A stretch of 41,873 bases of DNA from an uncultured Gammaproteobacteria bacterium (GTDB lineage Bacteria; Pseudomonadota; Gammaproteobacteria; PS1; Pseudothioglobaceae): contig CABXDP010000004.1 of the NCBI GenBank assembly GCA_902511025.1, forward strand, positions 1-41,873, written 5' to 3'. Below the pieces are notes generated by a model. It was given only the letters and a program-made list of their open reading frames with translations. It searched no databases and was not told the DNA's origin. A program made the translations under genes and the position numbers. Shown piece after piece: positions 1 through 10,655 of this stretch (positions are counted from its first letter, which is position 1; each line of letters opens with the position of its first letter).

Positions 1-689
1 TTCTCAGAGAGCTCTTTACTAACCTTAGAGTTAATATTATTTTTCTTGTCAGACAAAAATACTTTCACAAAGCCATTTTTTGAACCAGGAATAGCTCCCT
101 TCACTAATAATAAATTGCGATCGTTGTCAACTCTTAAAATTTCAAGACACTCTTCAGTTACTTGCGCATTTCCCATTTGACCAGCCATCTTCTTGCCTTT
201 GAATACTCTTCCAGGCTCTTGACACTGACCAGTTGAACCAATTGCACGGTGAGAAATAGAGTTACCATGAGTCGCATCTTGCATACTAAAGTTGTGACGC
301 TTTACACCACCCTGGAAACCTTTACCTTTAGATTGACCAGTTACATTTATAAAGTGTCCCGCGCCGAAAAATGAAATATCAAGATTTGGCATTGCAGTGA
401 CCTCACTATCACTAAGTCTCATCTCCCAAAGGCCGAGGCCTATCTCTTGAGATGCTTTCGCATAATGACCCTTTAGTGAACTACTGACGCGACCAATTTT
501 GGCCTCACCTTTTTTATTAACCTTCTTACCAGTAGTCACTTGAACTGCGTTGTAACCATCTGTTTCAACGGATTTAGTCTGCACTACACGATTAGGCTCT
601 ATTTTAATTACGCTAACTGATGAAGCCGATCCATCATCCGCCATCAAGCGAGTCATTCCAATTTTTTGTCCTACTAATGCAATTGCCAT
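1..689 (-). CDS. rplC: 50S ribosomal protein L3 (partial, C-terminus off the window edge)
   Basis: Reverse-strand translation from 689: MAIALVGQKIGMTRLMADDGSASSVSVIKIEPNRVVQ...GQSKGKGFQGGVKRHNF...; classic L3; upstream neighbour is rpsJ. Confidence 0.95.
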   Translation of the reverse strand, partial: MAIALVGQKIGMTRLMADDGSASSVSVIKIEPNRVVQTKSVETDGYNAVQVTTGKKVNKKGEAKIGRVSSSLKGHYAKASQEIGLGLWEMRLSDSEVTAMPNLDISFFGAGHFINVTGQSKGKGFQGGVKRHNFSMQDATHGNSISHRAIGSTGQCQEPGRVFKGKKMAGQMGNAQVTEECLEILRVDNDRNLLLVKGAIPGSKNGFVKVFLSDKKNNINSKVSKELSE

Positions 690-712
690 TTTCTTAATCC
701 TTTCAGTTCAAT

Positions 713-1024
713 TTAGTTAAGTTGGATTTTTACATCTACACCGGCAGCAAGATCTAACTTCATTAATGCATCTACCGTTTTATCAGTTGGACTAATAACA
801 TCCATCAACCTAACGTAAGTTTTTAACTCATATTGATCTCTAGCATCTTTATTTACATGCGGAGAAGTCAATACTGTAAAGCGTTCTTTCTTTGTAGGCA
901 AAGGGATAGGACCCCTTACACTAGCGCCTGTACGCTTAGCTGTCTCTACAATCTCTACGGCTGATTTATCGATTAAACGATGATCAAATGCCTTTAATTT
1001 AATTCTAATATTTTGATTGCTCAT
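713..1024 (-). CDS. rpsJ: 30S ribosomal protein S10
   Basis: 103 aa, [34 protein letters not shown]...[16 protein letters not shown]. Confidence 0.98.
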   Translation of the reverse strand: MSNQNIRIKLKAFDHRLIDKSAVEIVETAKRTGASVRGPIPLPTKKERFTVLTSPHVNKDARDQYELKTYVRLMDVISPTDKTVDALMKLDLAAGVDVKIQLN

Positions 1025-1056
1025 TTGCCTATTTGCCTTATCTGTCTTCCAAAACG

Positions 1057-1089
1057 AAAAAACCGTCGATTATACAATAATTCGACGGT
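1057..1089 (-). terminator. Rho-independent terminator downstream of tuf
   Basis: Minus strand ACCGTCGA-N12-TCGACGGT (8 bp perfect stem) followed by T-run; lies between tuf and rpsJ. Confidence 0.8.
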
Positions 1090-1103
1090 CTTAATTCAAC
1101 TAA

Positions 1104-2294
1104 TCAGTTGGTAATCTTCGAGACGACACCAGCACCAACTGTGCGTCCACCTTCTCTAATTGCAAATCTTAATCCCTCTTCCATTGCAATCGGAGCAAGA
1201 AGCTCAACTGTCATCTTCACGTTATCACCTGGCATGACCATTTCAGTGCCTGATGGCAACTCAACTGCGCCGGTCACGTCTGTTGTTCTAAAGTAGAACT
1301 GTGGACGATAGTTGTTGAAGAATGGAGTATGACGTCCACCTTCCTCTTTACTTAAGATATAGACTTCAGCTTCAAACTTAGTGTGCGGAGTGATTGTGCC
1401 TTTCTTAGCGAGTACTTGACCACGCTCAACTTCCTCACGCTTCGTACCACGAAGAAGAACACCGACGTTATCGCCTGCTTCACCTGAGTCAAGCAACTTT
1501 CTAAACATCTCAACACCCGTACACGTTGTCAACTGCGTGTCTTTAATACCTACGATTTCGATTTCATCACCCACGTTCACAACACCACGCTCGATACGAC
1601 CCGTTACAACCGTTCCACGACCTGAGATTGAGAACACGTCCTCAATTGGCATAAGAAATGTCTTATCGGTGTCACGCTCTGGCGTTGGGATATAAGTGTC
1701 TAATGCATCAACCAACTTCATGATTGAAGGAACACCGATATCTGATGTATCACCCTCGAGTGCTTTTAGTGCTGAACCAAAAACAACCGGCGTGTCATCA
1801 CCTGGGAATTCATATTCTGTTAGAAGCTCACGGATCTCCATCTCGACGAGCTCAACGAGTTCTTCGTCATCAACCATGTCCGCTTTGTTCATGTAAACAA
1901 CGATGTATGGAACGCCCACCTGACGAGACAATAGAATGTGCTCACGTGTTTGAGCCATTGGTCCATCCGTTGCAGCGATTACAATAATAGCACCGTCCAT
2001 CTGCGCAGCACCGGTAATCATGTTCTTCACATAGTCAGCGTGTCCTGGGCAGTCAACGTGTGCGTAGTGACGAGCCTCTGACTCGTACTCAACGTGTGCT
2101 GTTGAGATTGTGATACCACGCTCTCTTTCTTCAGGAGCATTATCAATATCAGCGTAATCCTTGAACTCACCGCCACGTGCTTCAGCCATCACCTTCGTTA
2201 GGGCTGCTGTTAAAGTCGTTTTACCATGGTCAACGTGACCAATCGTTCCCACATTCACATGTGGTTTGGTTCTTTCAAATTTTTCTTTTGCCAT
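1104..2294 (-). CDS. tuf: Elongation factor Tu
   Basis: 396 aa, [38 protein letters not shown] motifs. Confidence 0.99.
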   Translation of the reverse strand: MAKEKFERTKPHVNVGTIGHVDHGKTTLTAALTKVMAEARGGEFKDYADIDNAPEERERGITISTAHVEYESEARHYAHVDCPGHADYVKNMITGAAQMDGAIIVIAATDGPMAQTREHILLSRQVGVPYIVVYMNKADMVDDEELVELVEMEIRELLTEYEFPGDDTPVVFGSALKALEGDTSDIGVPSIMKLVDALDTYIPTPERDTDKTFLMPIEDVFSISGRGTVVTGRIERGVVNVGDEIEIVGIKDTQLTTCTGVEMFRKLLDSGEAGDNVGVLLRGTKREEVERGQVLAKKGTITPHTKFEAEVYILSKEEGGRHTPFFNNYRPQFYFRTTDVTGAVELPSGTEMVMPGDNVKMTVELLAPIAMEEGLRFAIREGGRTVGAGVVSKITN

Positions 2295-2307
2295 TTTTAA
2301 TCCCCTG

Positions 2308-4410
2308 TTAAGAATTTAATTTTTCAATAACTTCATCTGCAACATTTCTAGGAGCAGCTGTATATTTAGCAAACTCCATAGAGTAGTTTGCACGCCCTTG
2401 TGACATTGAGCGAAGGTCTGTTGCGTAACCAAACATTTCAGCTAAAGGTACTTCAGCTTTAATTTGTTTACCAGCAGGAGTGTCATCCATCGCACTTACA
2501 ATACCTCTTCTGCGATTAAGATCTCCCATTACATCACCCATATAGTCTTCAGGTGTTGATACTTCAACTTTCATCATAGGCTCAAGTAGCTGAGGGTTAG
2601 CACGCTTGACGCCCTCCTTGATACACATTGAAGCCGCAATTTTAAATGCCATTTCATTAGAGTCAACATCATGGTAGGAACCATCATAAACAGTTACCTT
2701 AACGTCAACCAATGGGAAGCCAGCAATTACACCATTCTGCATTTGCTCTTGAACACCCTTATTAACGGCAGGTACATATTCTTTAGGAATGACACCACCT
2801 TTGATTTCGTCTACAAACTCGTAACCACTTCCAGGCTCTTGTGGCTCAATTCGAAGATAGACATGACCATACTGACCACGACCACCTGATTGCTTGGCAA
2901 ATTTGTGCTCATGCTCTACCAATGAAGTAATAGTTTCACGATAAGCAACTTGTGGTGCTCCCACATTACACTCAACGTCAAACTCACGCATCATACGATC
3001 AACAATAATATCTAGATGAAGCTCACCCATGCCCGCGATAATTGTTTGGCCAGACTCTTCATCTGAAGAAACTCTAAATGATGGATCCTCATTAGCAAGC
3101 TTTCCTAAAGCAATACCCATTTTCTCCTGATCGATTTTAGTTTTAGGCTCAACAGCAACAGCAATAACTGGATCAGGAAACTCCATTCTTTCAAGAATGA
3201 TTTTGTCCTTCATGTCGCATAATGTGTCACCAGTTGTAACGTCTTTTAGACCAATTGCAGCTGCAATATCTCCAGCTCTTACCTCTTTAATCTCTTCACG
3301 ATCATTGGAGTGCATTTGTACAATACGTCCAATACGCTCTTTCTTTCCCTTGGAAGAGTTGAATACAAAGTCACCAGACTTTAATACACCTGAATAAACT
3401 CTAAAGAAGGTAAGATTTCCAACAAAAGGGTCAGTTGCAATTTTGAAACCTAGTGCAGCAAATGGCTCACTATCTGACGGCAGTCTTGGAGCAATAGTTT
3501 CAGCTGCATCATCTAAGATTCCACTAATTGGTTCAACATCTAGTGGTGATGGCATATACATAATCATTGCGTCTAGAACAGCTTGAACGCCTTTATTTTT
3601 AAATGCAGTACCACAAAACATTGGAATAATTTCATTCGCAATTGTCTGCATACGAATGCCTTCCTTAATTTCGTCATCAGACAGAGTACCTTCCTCAAGA
3701 TATTTTTCCATTAATTCTTCGTTTGCCTCAGCAGCAGACTCAATCATGAATTCACGCTTTTCATCAGCAAGCCCCTGAAGCTCTGAAGGAATATCCTTGA
3801 TTTCATAGGTTGCACCTTGATCTGCCTCATTCCAGAATATTGCTTTCATTCTAATAAGGTCTACAACGCCCTCAAAAGCATCCTCTGCACCAATAGCAAT
3901 TTGCATAGGTACGGGATTCGCTCCTAGTCGGGACTTAACTTGATCAACAACTCTTAGGAAATCTGCTCCAGCTCTGTCCATCTTATTAACAAAACCGATT
4001 CTTGGAACATTGTACTTATTAGCTTGTCTCCAGACTGTCTCTGACTGAGGTTCTACACCTCCAACAGCACAAAAAACGGCGCAAGCGCCGTCTAATACTT
4101 TAAGGGATCTCTCAACTTCAATCGTAAAGTCAACGTGTCCTGGGGTGTCAATAATATTGACACGGTGATCTTCGAACTGACCGTCCATGCCCTTCCAAAA
4201 ACAAGTTGTAGCAGCAGAAGTAATCGTAATACCTCTCTCCTGCTCTTGCTCCATCCAGTCCATTGTTGCACTACCATCATGCACTTCACCAATCTTGTGA
4301 GTACGTCCTGTATATAGAAGGATGCGTTCAGTTGTTGTTGTTTTACCGGCATCAATATGTGCCATGATTCCGACGTTACGATAACGATTAATGGGTGTGG
4401 TTCTAGCCAT
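2308..4410 (-). CDS. fusA: Elongation factor G
   Basis: 700 aa, [30 protein letters not shown]. Confidence 0.99.
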   Translation of the reverse strand: MARTTPINRYRNVGIMAHIDAGKTTTTERILLYTGRTHKIGEVHDGSATMDWMEQEQERGITITSAATTCFWKGMDGQFEDHRVNIIDTPGHVDFTIEVERSLKVLDGACAVFCAVGGVEPQSETVWRQANKYNVPRIGFVNKMDRAGADFLRVVDQVKSRLGANPVPMQIAIGAEDAFEGVVDLIRMKAIFWNEADQGATYEIKDIPSELQGLADEKREFMIESAAEANEELMEKYLEEGTLSDDEIKEGIRMQTIANEIIPMFCGTAFKNKGVQAVLDAMIMYMPSPLDVEPISGILDDAAETIAPRLPSDSEPFAALGFKIATDPFVGNLTFFRVYSGVLKSGDFVFNSSKGKKERIGRIVQMHSNDREEIKEVRAGDIAAAIGLKDVTTGDTLCDMKDKIILERMEFPDPVIAVAVEPKTKIDQEKMGIALGKLANEDPSFRVSSDEESGQTIIAGMGELHLDIIVDRMMREFDVECNVGAPQVAYRETITSLVEHEHKFAKQSGGRGQYGHVYLRIEPQEPGSGYEFVDEIKGGVIPKEYVPAVNKGVQEQMQNGVIAGFPLVDVKVTVYDGSYHDVDSNEMAFKIAASMCIKEGVKRANPQLLEPMMKVEVSTPEDYMGDVMGDLNRRRGIVSAMDDTPAGKQIKAEVPLAEMFGYATDLRSMSQGRANYSMEFAKYTAAPRNVADEVIEKLNS

Positions 4411-4425
4411 GATTCAGTCCTTAAA

Positions 4426-4911
<486 letters not shown>

Positions 4912-5286
4912 TTATTTTTTAGGTTTTTTCGTGCCGTATTTTGAACGGCCTTGCATTCTTCCATCAACACCAGTTGTATCTAGAGCACCACGAACCGTAT
5001 GGTAACGAACACCTGGCAAATCCTTTACACGACCACCACGTATTAAAATCACTGAGTGCTCTTGTAAGTTATGACCCTCACCACCTATATAGGTTGTAAC
5101 TTCTGCAGAATTCGTTAGTCTTACACGGGCAACTTTTCTGAGCGCAGAGTTTGGCTTCTTAGGCGTGGTAGTGTAAACACGAGTGCAAACACCACGTTTT
5201 TGTGGGCAGCTATCTAAGGCTGGAACACCAGTTTTAACAATCTTCTTACTTCTTGGCTTTCTTACCAATTGGTTAATCGTTGACAT
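4912..5286 (-). CDS. rpsL: 30S ribosomal protein S12 (start trimmed from ORF-track start 5346 to [12 protein letters not shown])
   Basis: [15 protein letters not shown]...[23 protein letters not shown] complement at 5284-5286; the extra 20 N-terminal residues in the track are the upstream leader. Confidence 0.97.
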   Translation of the reverse strand: MSTINQLVRKPRSKKIVKTGVPALDSCPQKRGVCTRVYTTTPKKPNSALRKVARVRLTNSAEVTTYIGGEGHNLQEHSVILIRGGRVKDLPGVRYHTVRGALDTTGVDGRMQGRSKYGTKKPKK

Positions 5287-5345
5287 ATAGGTTAATACTC
5301 CAATATATTTAATCTTCGCCCACTTTGGGGTGAATAAAGCCGGCA

Positions 5346-5375
5346 ATTATACTTTGGTGGTATCTACGGTGTCAA
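5346..5375 (-). promoter_or_regulatory. Sigma70-type promoter for the rpsL-rpsG-fusA-tuf operon
   Basis: Minus strand TTGACA (5375-5370) N18 TATAAT (5351-5346), upstream of rpsL. Confidence 0.75.
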
Positions 5376-5854
5376 TGAATATTGGTCTTTTTTTCGATAC
5401 TTTCAAAAAAAGATAAGCAGGCCGAGTGGACCATTTTGAAGACTTCATCAAATTTCCCTTCATAATAGGGATCAGGAACACTTCCTCCCAGGTAATCTTT
5501 GGAATAATCTAGCATTAATTCAATCTTTGAATGACTCTTTACTGGACACATTGATTTGAGTCTCTCGAGGTTATCAGAATCCATGGCAATAATATAATCG
5601 TAATAATAAAAATCACTCTCATGAACTTGTCTTGCTCTCTGGCTGGACAAGTCTACACCGTGATTGATAGCTGCTTGCTGCGCTCTTTGATCAGGAGAAT
5701 TGCCGATATGGTATGCGTGAGTTCCAGCTGAGTCAATTTCAAAATTATGACTACAATTATGATTATCAACAATTGATTGAAATGCTCCTTCAGCAGTTGG
5801 TGAGCGACAAATATTACCCATACACACAAACAGAATTTTGTTTTTTAATTCCAC
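5372..5854 (-). CDS. Low molecular weight protein-tyrosine phosphatase
   Basis: 160 aa; VCMGNICRSP (CX5R) P-loop and DPYYEG acid motif. Confidence 0.93.
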   Translation of the reverse strand: MELKNKILFVCMGNICRSPTAEGAFQSIVDNHNCSHNFEIDSAGTHAYHIGNSPDQRAQQAAINHGVDLSSQRARQVHESDFYYYDYIIAMDSDNLERLKSMCPVKSHSKIELMLDYSKDYLGGSVPDPYYEGKFDEVFKMVHSACLSFFESIEKKTNIH

Positions 5855-5922
5855 TGTTTTAGCTTAAATAAGATTAATGGCACAAGTTTTCTCATTTTGG
5901 AATTATATTTCAATTTGTGCCA

Positions 5923-5943
5923 AGTTCAAATTTGATTTGAACT
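5923..5943. repeat. Perfect inverted repeat (candidate operator) between divergent phosphatase and kdsD
   Basis: AGTTCAAAT-TTG-ATTTGAACT, 9 bp arms, 3 nt spacer. Confidence 0.6.
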
Positions 5944-5983
5944 AAGCGTCTAATTAATAATGCAACAATTATGTAGCCCATGA

Positions 5984-7006
5984 TTGCTAAATAATATTTA
6001 TAATCTTCTTTATATAACAAACACTAATTTGACTGGGCCTGTGGGTAAATCACTAATTGAAATCGCTAAAGCAGTTTTACAAACTGAAGCTGAATCAGTT
6101 CTAGCGCTCCAAGAAAGAATTGATGACAATTTTGAAAAAATTTGTAACACTCTAAAAGGGTGCAGAGGAAAAGTTGTTCTTATTGGGATGGGCAAATCGG
6201 GTCATGTTGCTAAAAAAATCTCGTCTACGATGGCATCAACTGGAACTCCCTCTTTCTTCTTACATCCAGGTGAAGCTGGTCATGGCGACCTTGGAATGGT
6301 AACTAGGGATGATGTTGCTATCATGATTTCCTATTCCGGTGAAGCTGATGAAATTCTGGCCCTGCTTCCAGGCATCAAAAGAATGAATGTGCCCATCATA
6401 AGCTTGACAGGTAATGTCAAATCTTCTATCGCAAAGTCAAGTAATTTTCATTTGGATGTTAGTGTTAACAAAGAAGCCTGCCCTAACAATTTAGCACCAA
6501 CATCGAGCACTACAGCAGCTTTAGCAATGGGTGATGCAATTGCGGTCTCACTGATCAATGCAAACAATTTCACACCAGAAGACTTTGCTATGTCACATCC
6601 TTCTGGCTCACTTGGGAGAAGATTACTTACACTTGTCTCAAGTATCATGCAATCAGGAGAAGATATTCCGATGGTTCTCAAAGATACACTTCTCATTGAT
6701 AGCCTCATAGTCATGAGTGAAAAAGCTCTTGGAATGGTACTCGTTACTGAAAATGGAAAGCTAGCAGGCATCTTTACTGATGGAGATTTGAGAAGGACTC
6801 TTGAATCCAATACCGAATTTCAAAAGCTAACCATCGAAGATGTTATGACCAAAGATTGTAAATCTATTGAGCCTCAAGAGCCTGCATTAATGGCTATGCA
6901 AATGATGGAAAAATACAGTCTTAACTCAATGCCAGTTATTGACTCAAACAATAATATTGTTGGCGCTATCAATATGCATACCCTGATTCAGGCAAAATTA
7001 TTTTAA
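5984..7006 (+). CDS. kdsD: Arabinose-5-phosphate isomerase (SIS + CBS domains); start uncertain (TTG 5984, TTG 6029 or GTG 6041)
   Basis: GKVVLIGMGKSGHVAKKISSTMASTGTPSFFLHPGEAGHGDLGM... strongly KdsD/KpsF-like; no ATG near the expected N-terminus. Confidence 0.93.
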   Translation: MLNNIYNLLYITNTNLTGPVGKSLIEIAKAVLQTEAESVLALQERIDDNFEKICNTLKGCRGKVVLIGMGKSGHVAKKISSTMASTGTPSFFLHPGEAGHGDLGMVTRDDVAIMISYSGEADEILALLPGIKRMNVPIISLTGNVKSSIAKSSNFHLDVSVNKEACPNNLAPTSSTTAALAMGDAIAVSLINANNFTPEDFAMSHPSGSLGRRLLTLVSSIMQSGEDIPMVLKDTLLIDSLIVMSEKALGMVLVTENGKLAGIFTDGDLRRTLESNTEFQKLTIEDVMTKDCKSIEPQEPALMAMQMMEKYSLNSMPVIDSNNNIVGAINMHTLIQAKLF

Positions 7007-7036
7007 AAAATTGGCCATTGATAGGTTGGACTTCTA

Positions 7037-8425
7037 ATGGACATTAAACTCATCCTAAAGAATATTGTTAAAACAGATTTAACTCTAAGTGTTTCTGGAT
7101 TATCACTCAATACTAAAACTCTAAAAAAAGGTGATGTATTTGTTGCTCTGCAGGGTGAAAAAACTCACGGTATAGAGTTTATTGAAAATGCTATTGAAAA
7201 CGGCTGCGTTGCAGTTTTAATTGATGGAAAGGACTTTAATTGTAAAGTCCCTACGATAAGAATCGACAACCTTCGAAATTACCTTTCAATGCTTGCGCAA
7301 AACTTCTATACCAAAGCAAACAATTTAGATCTTATTGCAGTCACTGGAACAAATGGCAAGACTTCTGTGAGTCATTATATATCTCAGCTCCTCGATTTCT
7401 TGGGGACAGATAACGGCGTCATTGGGACACTTGGAATGAGTAAAACCGAAAACAAAAGCATCAACACAACCCCTGATATCTTCTCCATTTATAGCACTCT
7501 TGAAGAATACTCGAGCAATGGAATAAATCTAGCAGTGATTGAAGCCTCCTCTCACGCCCTTATGCAGGGTCGCCTTGAAGGCCTTTCATTTATCCAGGGC
7601 ATCTTCACAAATTTAACTCAAGATCATCTAGATTACCATGAGACGATGGATAATTATCGAGAGGCTAAAGGTAAGCTATTTAAGAATAACTTCTCAAAAA
7701 GAGCTATCATCAATAGAGATGATGAGAATCATCAATATTTTCTAGATACTGCCTCCGACAAAGAGCCAATAACCTTTGGAGTTGATGATTTAGAATTTTT
7801 TAAAAATAGTGAAAAGGGTTTTATTTGTCAGCTAAATGATTATGTTTTTGAATTGCCATTGGTAGGTGAATTCAACCTGTCAAACGCTATCGCTGCATAC
7901 AATAGTGTCAAATGTCTAGGCTTTAGTGATAATCACATTATTCCTTGTTTAGCAAAGCTCTCTCCACCTCCAGGGAGGATGCAGCAACTTTCAAACAGTA
8001 ATATTTGGATTGACTATGCCCACAGTCCAGATGCACTTGATAATGCTCTATCTACTCTGAGAATGCACTATCCTGAATTTAATATTAGAGTTATTTTTGG
8101 TTGTGGTGGTGACAGAGACAAAGGCAAAAGACAGATGATGGGAAAAATTGCAAGCGAGAGAGCTGACAGCATAATTTTGACTAATGACAATCCAAGGAGT
8201 GAAGACCCTCAGGCCATCATTGATGATATTCTTGCGGGAACAAAAGTTGAAAATGACGTTCAGATCATTTTAGATCGGGGTGAGGCAATCCGATCAGCCA
8301 TTCAGAGTCTTGGAGAAGAAGAGGTGTTACTTATTGCAGGTAAAGGACATGAAACAACTCAAGTCATTGGCTCCAAGTCTCATCCATTTAGTGATATTGA
8401 GGTAGCGTTACATGCTCTCAACTGA
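7037..8425 (+). CDS. murE: UDP-N-acetylmuramoyl-tripeptide synthetase MurE (2,6-diaminopimelate ligase)
   Basis: 462 aa; TGTNGKTSVSH, DYAHSPDALDNAL, GCGGDRDKGKRQMMG, DNPRSEDP (DNPR meso-DAP motif). Confidence 0.96.
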   Translation: MDIKLILKNIVKTDLTLSVSGLSLNTKTLKKGDVFVALQGEKTHGIEFIENAIENGCVAVLIDGKDFNCKVPTIRIDNLRNYLSMLAQNFYTKANNLDLIAVTGTNGKTSVSHYISQLLDFLGTDNGVIGTLGMSKTENKSINTTPDIFSIYSTLEEYSSNGINLAVIEASSHALMQGRLEGLSFIQGIFTNLTQDHLDYHETMDNYREAKGKLFKNNFSKRAIINRDDENHQYFLDTASDKEPITFGVDDLEFFKNSEKGFICQLNDYVFELPLVGEFNLSNAIAAYNSVKCLGFSDNHIIPCLAKLSPPPGRMQQLSNSNIWIDYAHSPDALDNALSTLRMHYPEFNIRVIFGCGGDRDKGKRQMMGKIASERADSIILTNDNPRSEDPQAIIDDILAGTKVENDVQIILDRGEAIRSAIQSLGEEEVLLIAGKGHETTQVIGSKSHPFSDIEVALHALN

Positions 8426-9740
8426 TATTCAAACAATTGCCAAAATTGTAGGTGGTCAATCAACTAGCAGTGAAATCAAAATGTTTACTGGTATATGCAC
8501 TGATACTAGGTCAGAGGTCAATGGTAAGCTTTTTATTGCACTAGAGGGACCAAATTTTGATGCTCATAGTTTTACAAAACAAGCTGAAGAATTGGGTGCT
8601 AGCGCAATCATAGCCCATAAAAAAATTGACTCAAGCATACCTGTGATTCAGGTTAGGAATACTGAGAAAGCATACCAAGATATTGCATCCTGGCATCGTC
8701 AATCTCATTCGCTTATCGTTATAGCTATTACTGGAAGCAATGGTAAAACATCAACAAAAAATATGCTTTACTCTATCTTATCACTAGCAGCGCCAACATT
8801 ATCAACAAAGGGAAATCTTAACAATCATCTTGGAGTCCCTCAAACGCTTCTTGGCTTAGAAGAGAGTCATGAGTTTTGCATTATTGAGATGGGTGCAAAT
8901 CATAAATATGAAATTACCCTGTTATGCTCGATCGCGAGTCCAGATATTTCACTCATCACTAATGCAAATAACGCACATTTAGGGGAATTTGGAAGCGAAG
9001 AAAATCTCGTTCAAGCCAAAGGTGAGATCATAGAATCTTTATCTAAAGATGCGACAGCGATTATTAATAATTCATCACCCCACAAAGAGATCTGGAAAGA
9101 AATGTCTGGGACTGAGAATGTGAGATTTTTTGGTGATGGGAGTAGTGTGTATGCAACTCATATTAAAGAGTTTAAATCCCATACCAACTTTAATCTCAAC
9201 TTCAATGAACAATCATTAAGTATAAAACTCTCAATGATTGGATTACACCAAGTTGATAATGCTCTAGCTGCTGCATGCTGTGCAATAGATCTTGGTATTG
9301 AGCCAGAACTGATTAAGAAAGGTCTCGAAAACAGCCAGCCTGAGAAAGGTAGATTAGAGTTAATTGAATTGGAGGATTTCAAGATTCTTGATGATAGTTA
9401 TAATGCAAATCCTGAGTCAATGAAGTCTGCCATTGATGCTATCAGCAACTTTTCTGGAGAGAAAGTTCTAGTTCTAGGCTCAATGGGCGAGCTTGGCAAA
9501 GATTCAAAAAAAATGCATGAAGAGATAGGTGCTTATGTCCGTCAATCAAACATTCATCAACTTTTAACAATTGGAGAGGATGCAAAAAAATATAAAGGAA
9601 ATCATTTTGAGGATTTAGAATCAATCTATGAGGCTATTCAAAAGAACCACAAAGGATCTACAATCCTAATCAAAGGATCAAGAATGATGCAGCTTAATGA
9701 ATTAGTTGATATTTTAGTAAATACGACAAACTCTTCTTGA
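8412..9740 (+). CDS. murF: UDP-N-acetylmuramoyl-tripeptide--D-alanyl-D-alanine ligase
   Basis: 442 aa; ITGSNGKTSTKNM, MGANHKYEI, DDSYNANPESM; overlaps murE by 14 bp. Confidence 0.96.
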   Translation: MLSTDIQTIAKIVGGQSTSSEIKMFTGICTDTRSEVNGKLFIALEGPNFDAHSFTKQAEELGASAIIAHKKIDSSIPVIQVRNTEKAYQDIASWHRQSHSLIVIAITGSNGKTSTKNMLYSILSLAAPTLSTKGNLNNHLGVPQTLLGLEESHEFCIIEMGANHKYEITLLCSIASPDISLITNANNAHLGEFGSEENLVQAKGEIIESLSKDATAIINNSSPHKEIWKEMSGTENVRFFGDGSSVYATHIKEFKSHTNFNLNFNEQSLSIKLSMIGLHQVDNALAAACCAIDLGIEPELIKKGLENSQPEKGRLELIELEDFKILDDSYNANPESMKSAIDAISNFSGEKVLVLGSMGELGKDSKKMHEEIGAYVRQSNIHQLLTIGEDAKKYKGNHFEDLESIYEAIQKNHKGSTILIKGSRMMQLNELVDILVNTTNSS

Positions 9741-9765
9741 CCTTTAGATGAAACATGGCGATAAT
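9737..9765 (+). promoter_or_regulatory. Sigma70-type promoter for tRNA-Arg
   Basis: TTGACC (9737-9742) N17 GATAAT (9760-9765), about 10 nt before tRNA start. Confidence 0.6.
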
Positions 9766-9774
9766 TACGCAGCT

Positions 9775-9851
9775 GCGCTCGTAGCTCAACTGGATAGAGT
9801 ACTCGGCTACGAACCGAGCGGTTGCAGGTTCGACTCCTGCCGAGCGCGCCA
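9775..9851 (+). tRNA. tRNA-Arg(ACG)
   Basis: GCGCTCG/CGAGCGC acceptor stem, anticodon loop CTACGAA, TTCGACTC T-loop, encoded CCA. Confidence 0.97.
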
Positions 9852-9905
9852 ACCTTTAAAAGTTTATTCTAAACATCATGAGTCTTTGATAGAATTAACC
9901 CCACT

Positions 9906-10490
9906 ATGATGACTCTCCCAAATCTTATAACTCTGGCTAGAATTTTCTTAATTCCTGTCTTTATTGGTTTATTTTATCTCCAGCCAAACTATTTGGATGG
10001 TGAGCCTCTAGGCTGGATAAATAATGCTTTAATTGCGATCTTTATCATTATTAGTGCGACCGACTTTATTGATGGGTTCTTAGCAAGAAGGCTCAATCAA
10101 GTTTCTGCTCTTGGCGCCTTTCTTGATCCCGTTGCAGACAAATTAATGGTCTGTACTGCACTCATTCTCCTTATTGATTACTATCATACTTGGTATATAA
10201 CAATCCCTTCAATCATCATTATATCCAGAGAGATTCTAGTTTCAGCGCTAAGGGAATGGATGAGTGAGGTTGGTAAAAGAGCAAACGTTGCAGTATCTTG
10301 GATTGGAAAGTCAAAAACATTTGTGCAAATGGTTGCAATACTTTTTTTATTAATTCACCAGCCTCTTTTGTTTTTCTCATTTAATGATATAAATATGATG
10401 GGAAGATTTTTACTTTTTATTGCTACGATTCTGACCCTTTGGTCCGGTATAAAATATCTTATTGCGGGTTTAAAAACATTTGACAGTTAG
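9906..10490 (+). CDS. pgsA: CDP-diacylglycerol--glycerol-3-phosphate 3-phosphatidyltransferase
   Basis: 194 aa; MTLPNLITLARIFLIPVFIGLFY and CDP-OH-P motif DFIDGFLARRLNQVSALGAFLDPVADKL; followed by tRNA-Gly/Cys as in E. coli. Confidence 0.95.
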   Translation: MMTLPNLITLARIFLIPVFIGLFYLQPNYLDGEPLGWINNALIAIFIIISATDFIDGFLARRLNQVSALGAFLDPVADKLMVCTALILLIDYYHTWYITIPSIIIISREILVSALREWMSEVGKRANVAVSWIGKSKTFVQMVAILFLLIHQPLLFFSFNDINMMGRFLLFIATILTLWSGIKYLIAGLKTFDS

Positions 10491-10507
10491 AAAAAAAACA
10501 CTATAAT
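10480..10507 (+). promoter_or_regulatory. Consensus sigma70 promoter for tRNA-Gly
   Basis: TTGACA (10480-10485) N16 TATAAT (10502-10507); overlaps the pgsA 3' end. Confidence 0.75.
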
Positions 10508-10519
10508 TTCTCACCTTGT

Positions 10520-10595
10520 GCGGGAATAGCTCAGCTGGTAGAGCATCACGTTGCCAACGTGAATGTCGCGAGTTCGAATCTCGTTTCCCGCTCCA
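10520..10595 (+). tRNA. tRNA-Gly(GCC)
   Basis: GCGGGAA/TTCCCGC acceptor stem, anticodon loop TTGCCAA, encoded CCA. Confidence 0.97.
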
Positions 10596-10613
10596 AATTC
10601 TAACTGCATGTTT

Positions 10614-10640
10614 AGCCTGTAAAAAAACAGGCTTTTTTTT
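10614..10640 (+). terminator. Rho-independent terminator between tRNA-Gly and tRNA-Cys
   Basis: AGCCTGT-AAAAAA-ACAGGCT then T7. Confidence 0.85.
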
Positions 10641-10655
10641 AGTTAAAACTAAAAT

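Noticed and set aside
1108-1987. Plus-strand ORFs (62-87 aa) antisense to tuf
   Set aside because: Shadow ORFs caused by codon bias of tuf; no independent evidence.
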